Below, one piece after another: positions 10,660-22,423 of a stretch of DNA of 64,000 nucleotides. The notes below the pieces were generated by a model. The model searched no databases. It was not told the DNA's origin and was given only the letters and a program-made list of their open reading frames with translations. The stretch lies in the NCBI GenBank assembly GCA_963920705.1, contig OY987229.1:19039728-19103727 (forward strand), in the 5' to 3' direction. How positions within the stretch are numbered: the first letter of the stretch is position 1; each line of letters starts with the position of its first letter. Made by a program: the position numbers and the translations under genes. Source of the DNA: Odiellus spinosus (Eukaryota; Arthropoda; Arachnida; Opiliones; Phalangiidae).

Positions 10660-11690
10660 TTAATGACACGATCGGTGTAACTGAACGATTGTTCATTTGT
10701 GGGTTGGTGTACTGTATTTCTCTTGGGTGTTTACAGTATGAGTAACGATTACGTGGTTTGGTTTTTGTAATGGTTAAACGAGGATCTGTATAATTGGACA
10801 AGTCCGCGAGAGATATGTGGGAAGTTGGTTTCGGTTCAGTTGTATTCGACAGATAAGATCGAAGTTGCATGATTTCGGTTCAGATATATTAGGGAGGTAA
10901 GGTCGGAGTTGGTTTCGATTCAGATATATATAAGTCAGGAGATAAAATCCAAGTCGTTTTCCGTTCAGTTATTAGGCAGATAAGATCGAAGTTGGTTTCT
11001 GTTCAGATACTCGGAAGATAAAATTCAAGTCGGTTTCCGTTTAATTATTATTAGGCAGATAAGATCGAAGTTGGTTTGGTTCAGATATTCCGGAGATAAA
11101 ATCCAAATCGGTTTCCGTTCAGTTATTATTGGCAGATAGGATCGAAGTTGGTTTCGGTTCAGATATCTATATTCGAAAGATAAAATCCAAGTCGGTTCCT
11201 TATTAGGCAGATAAAATCAAAGTTGGTTTCGGTTCACATCTATTAGGCAGAGATCCAAGTCTATTTCAGCTCGGATATGTTAGGGAGATACGATCAAACT
11301 TGGTTTCTGTTCAGATATATTCGGGAGATATCATTAAAGTTGGTTAGCGTTTAGTTTTATTACGCAGATAAGATCGAAGTTGGTTTAGAGCTTTCGATTA
11401 CAAAGTTGGTTTCGAGTCTGATTTTGGAGTTGTTTCGATTCAGATATATTTGTTAAATAAAAGTGTAATTGAGTTTTGTATAGATATTACGGAAGTGACT
11501 AACCCCTTGGTTTCTGTTCAAAAACATATGTGTGGTAATTAACGGGGAACTTGGTTTCGGTTCAAATGTATCTGGGAGATGAGATTGAGTTAATTTTGGT
11601 TAAAAAAAACGGAGGGACATCTTTAGGAAGTTAGTTTTGGCTCAAAGAGGATAAGAACGAAGTAAGTTTCGATTCAAAATTTCATAAGTG
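10660..11690. repeat. Degenerate minisatellite, about 40-bp unit
   Basis: The phrase GAAGTTGGTTTCGGTTCAGA, followed by a TAT-rich spacer and GGCAGATAAGATC, recurs some 15-20 times. The array is most regular from 10800 to 11400 and decays toward 11690. Unit length varies between about 35 and 45 bp, mostly in the TATATTAGG part. It begins just downstream of the G+C-rich island. No protein repeat is encoded: the phase shifts between units and stops are frequent. Confidence 0.85.
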
Positions 11691-12219
11691 AAAAGAAAAA
11701 AAGTTCTAATTAGATAAAGTTACTTTTAAATCATTTGTAGTAACCTAAATTACTAAAATAGAATTAGGGAAAACCAAAAAAAACTTGTGTGAAAACGTTT
11801 TTACTCAAATACTCGTAGAAATTTTATTTTAGTCTGGGGTTATAAATTTTTACTTTTAATTAATGAAAAATATCTCCATCATTCCTAATTAAAATTACTT
11901 AATTGGTAACTGTTTTCTCTATATTAGCCACGCGACCATTAATGACGTAGAATATTGGTGACATTCAACACCAGAAAATATTATGTTGGCGTCACTTTAA
12001 GAAAAACGAAAAAAAGTCACATAAGCGAAAGAAATTAATTTGCATTATTTCGTTATGACTTATATGTACATTAATGATTTATGTATGAAACTATATTTGG
12101 GGATGTATTGGTTTTGTGACTCGTTTATCTTGGCGATAAGCTTAGCTAATTGGAGGACTTAAGGGTTAAGACTAACGAACAAATACATCGGATTTCCTCG
12201 TAACTGTATTGACTGGTGT

Positions 12220-12221
<2 letters not shown>
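11691..12221. other. A+T-rich stretch, nothing recognised
   Basis: No gene or repeat structure seen. Confidence 0.5.

Positions 12222-12252
<31 letters not shown>
12222..12252. repeat. Poly(T) run, 31 bases
   Basis: An uninterrupted T run. It might be the antisense tail of an old retroposon, but I find no flanking duplication or body to support that. Confidence 0.95.
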
Positions 12253-13300
12253 CTCTTTCTGCGGATTGCGCAGCTATGGACTGGTGAAGGGTAGTTAGTT
12301 AGTCCAGCAAGCACACAAAGATAAATCGCCAAGGATTTCTAAGGTTTATACTGATGTTAGATAACTAGTGGTCTTTGGGGATTACTGAATTTGGGGGAGC
12401 CTTTTTTTTACCATTTACAGACTGTTCTAAGTCTCGTGTCCCTGGACTATTCTAGAAAGGTTTTGTAATGCAAAAGAAATTTGTCTTTTGATATTTCATT
12501 GAAACTCGCGAGTTTGAACTTCACCCCTTTAAAGGGATACTATAGACTCTGATAACAAGTTATTTTTAATTGATTTTAACTGTTAAAATATGCGTAAAAT
12601 GGTATTAAAATTCATCAAAGGATTCGTGTCAATTTATAGTTTATTTTCGAAGTGGCGTACTAGATTCGTTAAGCCAAAATCCGTTTGGAATTTTTTTTTA
12701 GATTGGAAATATTATTATAGAGAATACAGTTTTTGATGCCAAAATTTAATGTTAATTAATTAAACTCTAAAGTGTGCCATTTCAAAGCAATTTAGAGTCC
12801 TTTTTTTAAATAAATCTAAAACTTTTCGAGCCTAATTTTGATAATTAACCAGGAGTTACCACAAAATCTATTCTAACTTGAAATCAATTACAAATAACTT
12901 CTTTTCAGAGGCTATGATACATAGGAAGGTTTTAATATACTTCTGGTAAAACTCAATTTTCAAAATCTAGATTATTTCAATATTATTTTAACTTATATTC
13001 GTTTAATTATCCGAATATATTCGTCGCGGAATAATTAGAGATTTAACCCCAACCTTTTCTACGTAGATTATATATAAATAAATATAACCTTTTGGATAAA
13101 TTCGCGATCTAGAGAACTCTAAAGGGTTATAGGGACTACAAAAGTAAATCGTTTAAATTTTATTCGTTTTATTATTTAAACTATTATTATTAAACGAACC
13201 TTCTTGATTAGGAATAAATTTACTTTATTATCCATTTTATACCCAATCAAATCTTACGCTGATGTAGCGTATTACAGGGAATAGTTTTTTTGTGGAATTC
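12253..13300. other. A+T-rich stretch with one head-to-head TTAA junction
   Basis: At 12525-12536 the palindrome CCCTTTAAAGGG is followed by ATACTATAGACTC, the family P end signature. The rest holds no feature that I can support. Confidence 0.5.
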
Positions 13301-13655
13301 ATAGATACAGAAGCCGATGAAACCCTCCTTTGAAGTCTATTACTCCCGGGTCTTGTCTACCCATCTCTGTATGGGTTAGTTTCAAAAAGCGCGATTCGTA
13401 CGCCTCCTAACGGTAGATATTTTCGGAGCGGGAGTTCGTCGAGCGAATATCTCTAGCAGCCTCGGAGTTCGTCAAAAAAAAAAACGTCGTCGTTTGTGGA
13501 GAGAGAGAATTTCCAAATTTACGTAGACAGGGGGTATGAAGTAGGACCCCTCCGATCTCGTAAAATTGGGAATTTTACCCATACAGAGGGGCGCGCTATT
13601 TGGAACATAAGAGTAGTACACTTCAAAGGAGGGTTTCATCGGCTTCTGATAGATA
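13301..13655 (+). mobile_element. MITE family A, copy 2
   Basis: Element 13308-13648 (341 bp) between 7-bp duplications ATAGATA (13301-13307 and 13649-13655). Same orientation as copy 1, with the same ends and interior, differing by scattered substitutions and a longer A run before CGTCGTCG. The 99-codon plus frame starting at 13496 begins inside the element, runs out into flanking DNA and is not a gene. Confidence 0.93.
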
Positions 13656-14147
13656 TAATAACATCGAGGTACAATATAGAAGATTATTTAAGTTTCTTAA
13701 TGACGTCATTAGGTTATAAAATTATTTGTAGTCATTCAAAGTCATTTTTTACTCTCTTGATTCCAAAATTTACTCGCAATGAATGTTTCTCATGACATAT
13801 TTAAAAATTGCAACCAAAATTTGGAGACTTGTCTTTAAAATGAGTCCTTAACCCTTTGAGGCTCGATTATTCCCTCTCATTTAAACGAGGAAAAATGGAA
13901 ACACAAATTTGGCGAGCGACTTCGCTCCAATGATAATTAATTATATCGCGGACCCAAAAGCGAAAGGAACAACACATTTGCCTAATTTTAGAACAGAGTT
14001 TGTTTTCAAAGGTGATACGTTTCACTGATAAATGAATCTTAATTTTACTAAAATTCGCTTCTGTACTCTCAAGTTGTTTTAAAGTCGTTTCTTAGTTTTC
14101 AGCGAGTATGAAGCTATGTTGCTCATTTATCTACTACTAGGAATCCC
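13656..14147. other. A+T-rich stretch, nothing recognised
   Basis: No supported feature. Confidence 0.5.
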
Positions 14148-14405
14148 TTAAAGTGAGACTCTCAGTATTTTTACGAACTCCGAATGGAATTTGAGTAGTA
14201 TTTTTGGAAAAATCGTTAAAAAACGTTTCATGTGAGCCATAGAGAAAAAAAATTACGGCCACAGTAAAAATTCATTTTATAATCTTCATTTTAAAATAAA
14301 ATTTCACATCAATACTACGTCATCACTATGGTTGCCTGGACATTTTAGAGCATACAGTTAATTCTCAGCGCGTTCTGGTACATGAAGGGCATTAGTTTTT
14401 CATCC
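14148..14405 (+). mobile_element. Family M element, left part
   Basis: Begins at TTAA (14148-14151) followed by AGTGAGACTCTCAGTATTTT. Its interior aligns by eye with the 56.5-kb copy, including a core around CTACGTCATCACTATGG and TTCTCAGCGCGTTCTGG. The right terminal repeat is not seen; the copy ends about where MITE A copy 3 is inserted, so it may be truncated or interrupted. Confidence 0.65.
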
Positions 14406-15129
14406 GTAGAGACAGAAGCCGATGAAACCCTCCTTTGAAGTCTACTACTCTAATGTTCCATATAGCGCTCCTCTCTGTATGGGTAAAATTCACAATTTTA
14501 CGAGATCGGAGGGGGTCCTACTTCATACCCCCTGTCTACGGAAAATTGAAAATTCTCTCTCTCCACAAACGACGACGTTTTTTTGACGAACTCCGAGGCT
14601 GCTAGAGATATTCGCTGGACGAACTCCCGCTCCGAAAATATCTACCGTTAGGGGGCGTACGAATCGCGCTTTTTGAAACTAACCAAGCGAGAGGGTATAT
14701 GCTCTTTCGACCGAATTCCCATATGAACGAAATCCCATTCGGCCGAATAGCTGCAATTTCTAGCCCATTGGGCTGGGAAAAAGGTTTCTTCCCATTCGAC
14801 CGAATGGGCTAATAAATTCAAAAATTTAATTCAATCGAATAGAAGCATACGCATAATTATATATGTAATACGTTGAATGGAACTTTTGTTAAGCTAGGTT
14901 CTTCGTACGTAAACGGTAGTAAAAAAAAAGTACAATAATGCAGTTTTAAATAATATTTATTTGAAAGGTTAGGTTAGGTTATACCCCAAAAATTTCAAAA
15001 ACCGCCAAAGCGCGGGTTTTTCGGTCGAATGGGAATTCGGTCGAAAGGACCCAAAGCATAGAGAGAGGGGTAGACAAGACCCGGGAGTAATAGACTTCAA
15101 AGGAGGGTTTCATCGGCTTCTGGTAGAGA
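14406..15129 (-). mobile_element. MITE family A, copy 3, carrying a nested insertion
   Basis: The outer element is 14413-15122 between 7-bp duplications GTAGAGA (14406-14412 and 15123-15129). It lies opposite to copy 1. It is about 710 bp long instead of about 340 because a foldback-like element of about 365 bp interrupts it near 14685-15062. The two outer parts together match a normal copy closely, so the insertion is younger than the arrival of this A copy. Confidence 0.92.
14690..15062. mobile_element. Foldback-like element FB1, nested in MITE A
   Basis: The ends are inverted: TATGCTCTTTCGACCGAATT at the left, and at the right AATTCGGTCGAAAGGACCCA leading to AGCATA. The left arm repeats the phrase CCCATTCGACCGAAT with variations, the right arm carries its inverse ATTCGGTCGAATGGG, and three AGGTT pentamers (14966-14980) lie between them. 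The structure matches foldback transposons, whose long inverted ends are built of short direct repeats. Exact borders are uncertain by several bases (possible GAGAGGG duplication). Confidence 0.8.
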
Positions 15130-15720
15130 GTAAAACGCCTCGAAAAATTCGACCATTAACTCCGGTTTAGGAATTGAATCTATTTTCAATTTCACCCTAC
15201 CTTTTTAAAACAACTTTCATTATCGAGTACTTTGTGTTATTGGTTTCGTTTTTAACTACCCCCTTTCCCTAGTATTGTTTCAAAACTAGCAATAACTCAA
15301 GCGGAGAAATAACACATTGTTAAAAGTCATGTGAAATGAAAATAATTTTTCCGAACTCGCCACGAACTGTTATTGCTTCGAAAATATTCGAAAATGATTT
15401 TCATTTTTCAGGGGAAATTATTTGAAAGGGGAGAAATTTCGTAAAAGTCAATTTGAATAATTTTACCATTTCTGTTGTGTACGGTTTTGCTATATCGTTT
15501 TTGAAACAAATTTATTCTTAATGATAAAATCATGCGCCTGCCGTTTTATGGAAGATTTATAATATATTTTACTTTGAAACTTTTTTTTTTTCTATTGATA
15601 CATTATTTTTAGATTTTATCCTTAAAGTTTTAGCATTACGTAATTTTTCGAATTAGTAAATTTAAATATCTATGGTAATTTAAAACAATTGTATCACATT
15701 AAGTTAGATAATCCTTAGAG
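15130..15720. other. A+T-rich stretch, nothing recognised
   Basis: No supported feature. Confidence 0.5.
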
Positions 15721-16640
15721 GTTTGTAGATCGTGTTAGAAAAGGTCAAGGAAAAAACTGGGTTTGAATCTAATAAGGTGAAGGAGAAATCTGGGTATTGG
15801 TCAATTTATATCAAAAAACTCTGGGAAAATTCAGGTTTTTTAAATTGATATAAGGTCATGGACTGTTTATTGGACAATTTGCAACAAATAAATAATATTT
15901 TAAATTGCATGATATTCATTAAAAAATTATAGTATTTGAAAATTGCATCAAAAATGGTTAGAGAAAAATAAAAAAAGGGTCAGGGAAAGTTTAGATACGC
16001 GCCAATTATATCAAATAAAGTTTATAGCTTCTCGACCATTGGACAGAATTCCATTGGACAGAATCCCATTGGGCAGAATCCCATTCGATCCACAATCCCA
16101 TTCAACCGATACGTTTTCGTAAACCAGAATCCCATTCGACCGAATCCCATTCGACCGTCAATCCCATTCGACCGAATCCCATTCGACCGTCAATCCCATT
16201 CGACCGACGTTCACAATCAGAAGTCCATTAACACATTCTAACCTAACCTAACCTAACCTAACCTAACCATTATCGGCTTAAATTCATCGGGACGCCCTTT
16301 TTGGTTTCGGCCCAATGGGAAATTCGGTCTATGGGGGATTCGGTTCAGCGGGATTCGGTTCAGCGGGATTTCGGTTCAATGGGAATTCGGTGCATTGGGC
16401 TCGGTCGGCCAAGATTCGGTTGATTGGGACTATTTATTTTTTATTTCGGACCAATGGGAATTCGGTCCAATAGGATTCTATTCAATGGGTATATACCAGT
16501 TTGCTTAGAGAAAAATTCTTATCTTTTGCAAATTTCCATAAAATAAAGTTAGCAAAAAACTTTTTTAAAATGTAAGGGAAGAAAAATCTGGGTATTTAAA
16601 AATTTCCATAATATAAGATTAGCAAATTTGCATCTAGTAT
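15721..16640. repeat. Repeat L, split by a foldback element
   Basis: Outside 16022-16490 this segment is a degenerate repeat of phrases such as GGTCAAGGAAAAAACTGGG, GAAGGAGAAATCTGGGTAT and AAAATCTGGGTATTTAAAAA. Related GGTCAGGGAAAAATCTGG phrases occur at 35.8-36.0 kb. The order of phrases on either side suggests one older repeat into which the foldback element was inserted. Family identity is unknown. Confidence 0.5.
16022..16490. mobile_element. Foldback-like element FB2 with pentamer core
   Basis: The left arm (16028-16210) is a tandem series of about ten variants of CCCATTCGACCGAAT and CCCATTGGACAGAAT. The right arm (16310-16490) carries the inverse, variants of ATTCGGTTCAATGGG. Between them at 16238-16268 lie about six CCTAA pentamers, which is the TTAGG sequence on the other strand. 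Architecture and phrase match FB1. Non-coding. The arms vary in repeat number, as expected of foldback ends that expand by slippage or recombination. Confidence 0.82.
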
Positions 16641-17460
16641 TCTAGTATTCAAGTTAAAACCTAGGTATACTTGCAAATTTGAATGAAATAAAGGATATAA
16701 TGGGTCTATACCTTTGGGTCTTTGTAAATATGTATCAAGCAAGGTTATTAATGAGTTCATATTATTAGAAAAGCGATACCGTTCAATATCAGATGCCCAT
16801 TAAATTATATATAGCCCATTATCTATTGCCTAATTGGTATATCAAATATTCCAAGTCTTAATTATGTACCAATATGTATCTTGAACTCATCACTAATGTA
16901 TAATCTTATATAACTACGTTAATTTATCGAAAACTCCAGTTATGTAAGAAAAGGAACGTAGATGCAGTCCCTTAATGAACAAGGCTCCCACTCGTTTAAT
17001 ATCTTCACTAAAAGTCACAATTTTTTTTCTCTGGTCCCTATAAACCAACCTAAAACAAAATTTTGGTCACTTAATTGACCTATTTCCTAATAAAATCCAG
17101 CGACTTGTAATTTTTTAAAAAAAGTTCTCTTAGTTATAAAATATTCTGACTTTAACCAAGAAAAGTTTCGTAGTTAGCTCTGTAAAAAAAAAGCCAGCTA
17201 TTTCAAGTTTCTCACAGTTACTCGTGATATTTTTGCGTAATTTTGTCACTAAATGGTTCCTGTTTTCGAAATTTAGGTCACTATAACTTCACTTTATTTT
17301 GAGGCATTTTCGGTGGGCTCCCTGCGTGAATTAACTGTTAAACAATAACCATATTGTCTTGAATTTATTCATAGTTTTGCGAAAGTAAAGAATCCTTTTT
17401 TTCGCGCCAAATTTCGACTTTAAAATATTCAATGTACATGCTCCGAAAGTCTAATGTTTA
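16641..17460. other. A+T-rich stretch, nothing recognised
   Basis: No supported feature. Confidence 0.5.
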
Positions 17461-17464
17461 GCTA

Positions 17465-17837
17465 TTATTCATCTTGAATCAAGCGAGCGACTCTATACGG
17501 CGTAAATTTTCTCGATACAAAACGGCTCTTTGTTTTAGCCGAGATGTTGAAAGAGAAAGATTGCTCGAGTACTATACGAGTGGAAAACTGTATTCTAGCA
17601 GCTATCCCATCATCCTGCCTATACCTCCCACGTCCTGGGGCTACGTTTTGGGTATTTTCGATTGTCTGGGCAAATTCGTTAGAATCACGGACCCCCTCTC
17701 CTAAGCCTTTGCCTTTCCTAACCCCCATTACTATCCCCTCTCTTACTCCGATTCTCTCAGTAATGAAGTCCCCAAGGGGTAGAGGCGCTTTCCTGCCCGA
17801 AACCATGTCTAGTGTTGTACCCCTCGTATCAGTCTAA
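17465..17837 (-). CDS. Unrecognised open block, weak exon candidate
   Basis: A G+C-richer block is open on both strands: 113 codons on the minus strand (17465-17806, ATG start, TAG stop) and 97 codons on the plus strand (17544-17837). The minus-strand product is rich in R, G and K (VRKGKGLGEGVRDSNEFAQT) and has no membrane segment or motif that I know. The plus-strand product is rich in P, S and L. Being open in several frames at once is expected from base composition alone and argues against selection on one frame. No good splice sites were identified. I list it because it stands out from the surrounding A+T-rich DNA; the strand is a guess. Confidence 0.15.
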
Positions 17838-17840
17838 CTT

Positions 17841-18404
17841 AAAAGCGCTTCTTAAAGTTGATAAACCTTTCGCTATCCCTTCTCGTAGTCTAAAGAAACT
17901 TTGTATGGTGTAAAATTCTAGTCAATCTAACTTGAAAGCGGTATCAAAAGCTTGGATGTCCTTTTATTTTACTTAGGTAAAGTCTGACGGAATTATGTAG
18001 GGTTTAAATTATGTCAGACTAACGTTAAAGCATTGACGAAAGGTACGATGCCATTTTATCTTTTCGGCTTTATAGTCTGATTCGAACAGTAGCTACTCCC
18101 GTTTCATCTACTAAATTGTTCCGAAACTATTTTCATTTCTTATTAGATTTAACATTATATAAAAGTCCGCCAACCTTTTTTGTTACATTGTATACTCTTC
18201 TTGAACTAAATTTCCTTTACCTTCCTCGTTGAATTGAGTGTCAACTCGTAGATAGATAAAAGGCTCATGTTGTAGAAAGAATCAAAAGTTTGAAAAGTTT
18301 CTAAAAAAATATATATTTGATTGGATCATTTTTTTTGATGATCTTTATATGAATTTATATTTTAAGAGTTTTGTTTGAAACTAGATGTTATTTCGTATAT
18401 AATT
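17841..18404. other. A+T-rich stretch, nothing recognised
   Basis: No supported feature. Confidence 0.5.
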
Positions 18405-18512
18405 GGCAGCCAGCACGTAGAAATCTCTAATGAATTTATGAATTGTTTTACCTTAGGATAAAGGGACTTTGTAGCTTTATAAGCGCTGCCAAGTTGAAGT
18501 GGAATAATTAAT
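18405..18512. mobile_element. Small inverted-repeat element, family O
   Basis: TTGGCAGCCAGCACGTAGAA at the left is answered by the inverse of TTGGCAGCGCTTATAAAGCT at the right, about 100 bp apart. The same outline (TTTGGCAGCG ... CGCTGCCAAA around a TTTATA-rich centre) is found at 51.2 kb and, more decayed, at 48.0 kb. Non-coding. Confidence 0.6.
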
Positions 18513-18555
18513 ATTTAATAACCCGGCAACAAGTAATTTTTCTATCGATACGGTT

Positions 18556-18752
18556 AATTTAAACTCTTCATAGATCCTTGCTAAGCCTACTTTAAAATAT
18601 GGCCCTTAAACAGTCTCCAGTAAATCGCGTGAGATTCGCAGACTTCTCATGTACTTTATTTCGCCCGTAAAGTTTTTAAAACTAGGCTTAATTAGAGGCG
18701 TGCTTTTGGTAGTTGGAGATCTAAACTCCATAGATCCTTGCTAAGCCTATCT
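18556..18752. repeat. Paired family D end fragments, direct repeat
   Basis: Two near-identical 30-bp segments, 18563-18590 and 18724-18750, share CATAGATCCTTGCTAAGCCT in the same orientation about 160 bp apart. The phrase resembles the inverse of the family D end (AGGCTTAGCTGGATTCATGG). They are probably remnants of two D ends. Confidence 0.6.
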
Positions 18753-18766
18753 ATTTTTCGAGTAAG

Positions 18767-19000
18767 TTATATCATAGAGGGTAGAAAGGAGTTGAAGGCC
18801 TGGCTTTGGCAAGGCAATTTCAGAAACATTTGTCCATTTACATCCGGTTCATCCGCCATTGACTGGTTTTCAACCAATCAGACCCTCTATGATGTCACAG
18901 AAAACGTCGCGCGCGTACCGGAAGTTTAGATGTAAATTTCCAAGCGAGAAACGTCCAAACCAAGCCTTCTACTCCTCTTCTTTCTAACCTCTATGGTTAA
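18767..19000. mobile_element. TTAA-type MITE, family J
   Basis: Element 18771-18996 (226 bp). Left end ATCATAGAGGGTAGAAAGGA, right end the inverse of CCATAGAGGTTAGAAAGAAG; pairing continues through GAAGGCCTGGCTTTGG / CCAAACCAAGCCTTC, giving imperfect inverted repeats of about 40 bp. The right flank is TTAA, the left flank TTAT, consistent with a TTAA target that has mutated. The centre is G+C-richer and holds CCAATCAGACCCTC. The 63-codon plus frame inside it is not a gene. Confidence 0.78.
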
Positions 19001-20320
19001 ATATGGATTTCTAGGCCTGTCAAAACCAATCATTTGTTAGACATCGTTAATAAAAATCACTTAATTCTGATTATTAATGAGTGACAATGCTATGACGTCC
19101 TCAAATCGGTAAAATTAGATTTTCTCGAAATAAGTTACGTACACAAAAAATCGTGGCTAGCTATACCGACCTTTAAATAAAGTAAATGAACAAATGGTAT
19201 TCCCTATTTGTCACGTTTAAAACTTGGCTTGATACAAGGAAAAAGTAATTATCGACTATTAAGGTCTAATGGGGTCTCGACGGCGCCCACACCACCACTA
19301 AATCTTCATTTCGTCGAGTCATATAGTCGATTTCATTTTGATTTGGTTACACGCGCCAACTTAGTGTGTCTTTTAAGGTCACAATGTCCTGAGGCCTAAA
19401 CAAATTCTAAAGGTGACGCGTACGTGGACTAACTTTCTACGCGCTGCGAAATTAAGGTGTGCTTTCGGTATACTGGGCTAAATTAACACCTACGCGAAAT
19501 CCAAATACCTTTTGGAAAAATTTTATACGGAGATTAAATCCGTTTTGAACATTGTGGTAAACTTACCTACCCTATGATAATTAATTTTAATAAAAATTAT
19601 GAGACGAATGGCTTGTTTTTCTCAGGATTTTGTCACGAGTTAATTATAGAGAGACATGATTAACTGGTAATTTTGTTTATTAACTAACAGCTACGATTAA
19701 GAGTTTAAAAACACTTTTCCGTCCCTTATTTTTTTAAGAAAAGATTTGCTAACAGAAAATCTAAATATAATTCTAGAAGAAAATTTATTGCCAATTTAAT
19801 GAGTAAAATCCACAAATGAAAGTACTTTTAAAGGAGATATATCTTGGTTTTGTAATCACACATTCGTAATCGACTAATCTTTAAGAAAAGCTACTCAAAT
19901 TCGATTTAGAGCTCTGTGATAATCGCGCTTTAATTCCGAATCAATAAATTAAAAGGGTGGTATATTTTTCTACTCCTATTATGATATATGAAAAATTAAG
20001 ATGAGATGAATTCATCTTCAATAAGGGTTAATTCATCTCTTTAGTATTCATTTGTAACTCCACGCCCCTTAAAATATATTCGTTGAATTGCCCACTTTTG
20101 AATACTTATAGAGTGGTTCAAGAATAATATAACCATTACCGCTAAGAAAAATAGGTAGGGCGATTAAAATAGAATTTATATGTAGGTTTGTTTTATTAAA
20201 AATAATGAAACGTATTGACTTCCGTGTTGGCAATATTTCAAAAACCAGAATTTAGTATTCTTTAATTTTTTTATAAAACAGTACGCTTATTTTCTCATTA
20301 GATCATTTGCTTAATTAAAA
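19001..20320. other. A+T-rich stretch, nothing recognised
   Basis: A 63-codon plus frame (19208-19399) is unrecognised. No repeat or gene seen. Confidence 0.5.
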
Positions 20321-20341
20321 TATATATATATATATATATAT
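20321..20341. repeat. TA dinucleotide microsatellite
   Basis: About ten TA units in a row within A+T-rich DNA. Confidence 0.95.
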
Positions 20342-21630
20342 GAATCTCAAGGTCATTTGAGATACAGGAAATTACTTCGTTATAGTTGGTGTTTTTTAAT
20401 TCTAACACGCGATTGTACATGTTTAAGGTTTTAACCATCGTATGAAGTTACAAGCAGAGAAAATTATAAGATGTTCTTAAAATGTTGTAAATGCTAAAGG
20501 GCCTTTCACATTAACCATGTTTTACTTCCAACTTGTTGGGTACTCGATTTAGTCCCAAATAATCAGTAATGGAAGAGTCACCACCGAACATTCTTCTTAA
20601 CGAGAATCTTAGCAACACTGATAACTTAAGTTTTTCAAAAGGGTGTGGTTAAATAAATCCACGTAAGTCTTATAATGGACAACAAAATTAGGGGATAAAA
20701 GTACTCAGAGCAGGACATTTCTAGAAATTTTCGAAAGTATCATTTACGCGGTGTAACTAAAATTTGTTCCTTAAATTTGGGAGAAAACGTGCTATGCAGA
20801 CTTTGAAACATAACAGCCAAGGCTTAAATTAGACCCTGAGTACCAAGTATCTGCTTAAAAAATACGTTTCGGTTCAATGGTTCCCGTTTTTGTTTCAGTT
20901 CGTGGCATTAGGGTGTCCCAAAAATTGGCCCTGAGAGATAGTATATAGATAGGGGAAATAACTTTACTTCAAGTAATCATTTCCTTCTGAGTTTATTTAT
21001 TTCTACTAGTTGAGATACAACGCGAGCGAGTAATATAGCCCCAAACCATTCTCTTACGTGTTTACCAAAGGTAAATTTTGTGACCTGTTGGTTTATATAC
21101 AAGGGTTTTTGACGTATTGTGACGTATCGATGTCCTATTGGTCAATATTTGCCAGGTTTCCTTTCTCGCTTCAGTTCCTCGGTAAAATACAACTGATTCT
21201 ATATATATTTCAATGGAGATGCGTATAGTATATAATATTAGTAAAATGGGGCAACCAGTTTGTTAGTTTAGGCTAATGGATATGTCTTTATATTAGAAAA
21301 TTTGAAATTTCAATGTTTTCGAAATTGTATTTGTTCATCTTTTAAATCATCGTAAACAAATATGACGTTACGCAACGGATATTTACGCTATCTTTTCCAA
21401 AATTATGCAACCACGTGTGTCGTTATCTTCATCATAACCAGGGCTTTCATCTGGTACCTACAATTTCCTGAAGTTCCTATTGTGTTGCTAGGTCCCTTGA
21501 ACGTCCTAATATCAGTAGTTAGTCCCTAAATCACCCTGATAAATGTTTATTTATATGTTTAGGTGGCGCCACGGGTTTGAGTAACATGAAGGAGATTAAG
21601 TTTTTGAGTTATTGCATTGCACTCCTATTA
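20342..21630. other. A+T-rich stretch, nothing recognised
   Basis: No supported feature. Confidence 0.5.
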
Positions 21631-21658
21631 TTCAAATCCCCTTTAAAGGGAGATTGAA
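21631..21658. repeat. Head-to-head TTAA junction palindrome
   Basis: A 28-bp near-perfect palindrome: TTCAAATCCCC, TTTAAA, GGGAGATTGAA. Both halves read outward as the AAAGGGAGATTGAA end signature of the TTAA-flanked elements, so two element ends meet at one TTAA. Confidence 0.75.
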
Positions 21659-21750
21659 TAAAAATAAAATTAGGTATTTATTGATTCTGTTTCTGACATA
21701 AGACGTATTTGTATATTAAAGCATCTGGAAGTGTCTCTGAATTGTAAAAG

Positions 21751-21909
21751 GAGAACCTCTGACCAATCAAAAGACGCTTTAATAAAATCCCCGCGACACG
21801 TGCTGCGGTACCCTCTTTGAATCGCACCGAATCTCGTTATTGGTCATTTTCACGCGCGTACAATAGCGCGTGTCGCGGATATTTTACGAAGCCAAAGTCG
21901 GAGGTTCTA
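21751..21909. mobile_element. Short inverted-repeat element, family N
   Basis: The ends AGAACCTCTGAC and GTCGGAGGTTCT are inverted, and a second inverted block lies further in: AAATCCCCGCGACACG against CGTGTCGCGGATATTTT. Total about 157 bp. No clear target duplication. A partial copy is at 27.5 kb. Non-coding. Confidence 0.72.
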
Positions 21910-22423
21910 ATTTTAATTGGATGACACAATCTAAATCATTTGTTTAATACGTGAACAAGTCTTATTTGTAATAACAGAATCGATACTAATCAAATATTCA
22001 GACTTAAATACTTAAGCTAACAAAGTTGGTATGCATTCTTTATTTAACAGAAACCAGCAAATTTGCTGCTTTCATGCTAAGCTATTTACATTACACATTA
22101 ACTTCGTTATACCCACATATAGCGAATATATACCGAATTACTTAGAAACTAAATATCTATCGTGATTCTCATAAAAAACAAATAAAGAATATGTAGTTTT
22201 TCTCTGAGATAGATGTACATATCTCTTTTCTTTACACATTAATCATATGTACACACCGTATACGTGGAGGGAGTTTTTAAATCATACGTACTATTTGGAT
22301 CTTTATATATTTTAACATTGAGTGTCATTCCGCCATAGAATCGTCAGTGTTTCATAGTTTTAGCTAGGGCATATGCATGAACTTTGTAGTACCTTAAAGG
22401 GCATGAGCTTCGTAGTACCGTAA
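21910..22423. other. A+T-rich stretch, nothing recognised
   Basis: No supported feature. Confidence 0.5.

Noticed and set aside
14966-16268. TTAGG-type pentamers as telomeric sequence
   Set aside because: Only 3-6 units each, always between the inverted arms of foldback-like elements, so they are part of the elements and not a telomere.
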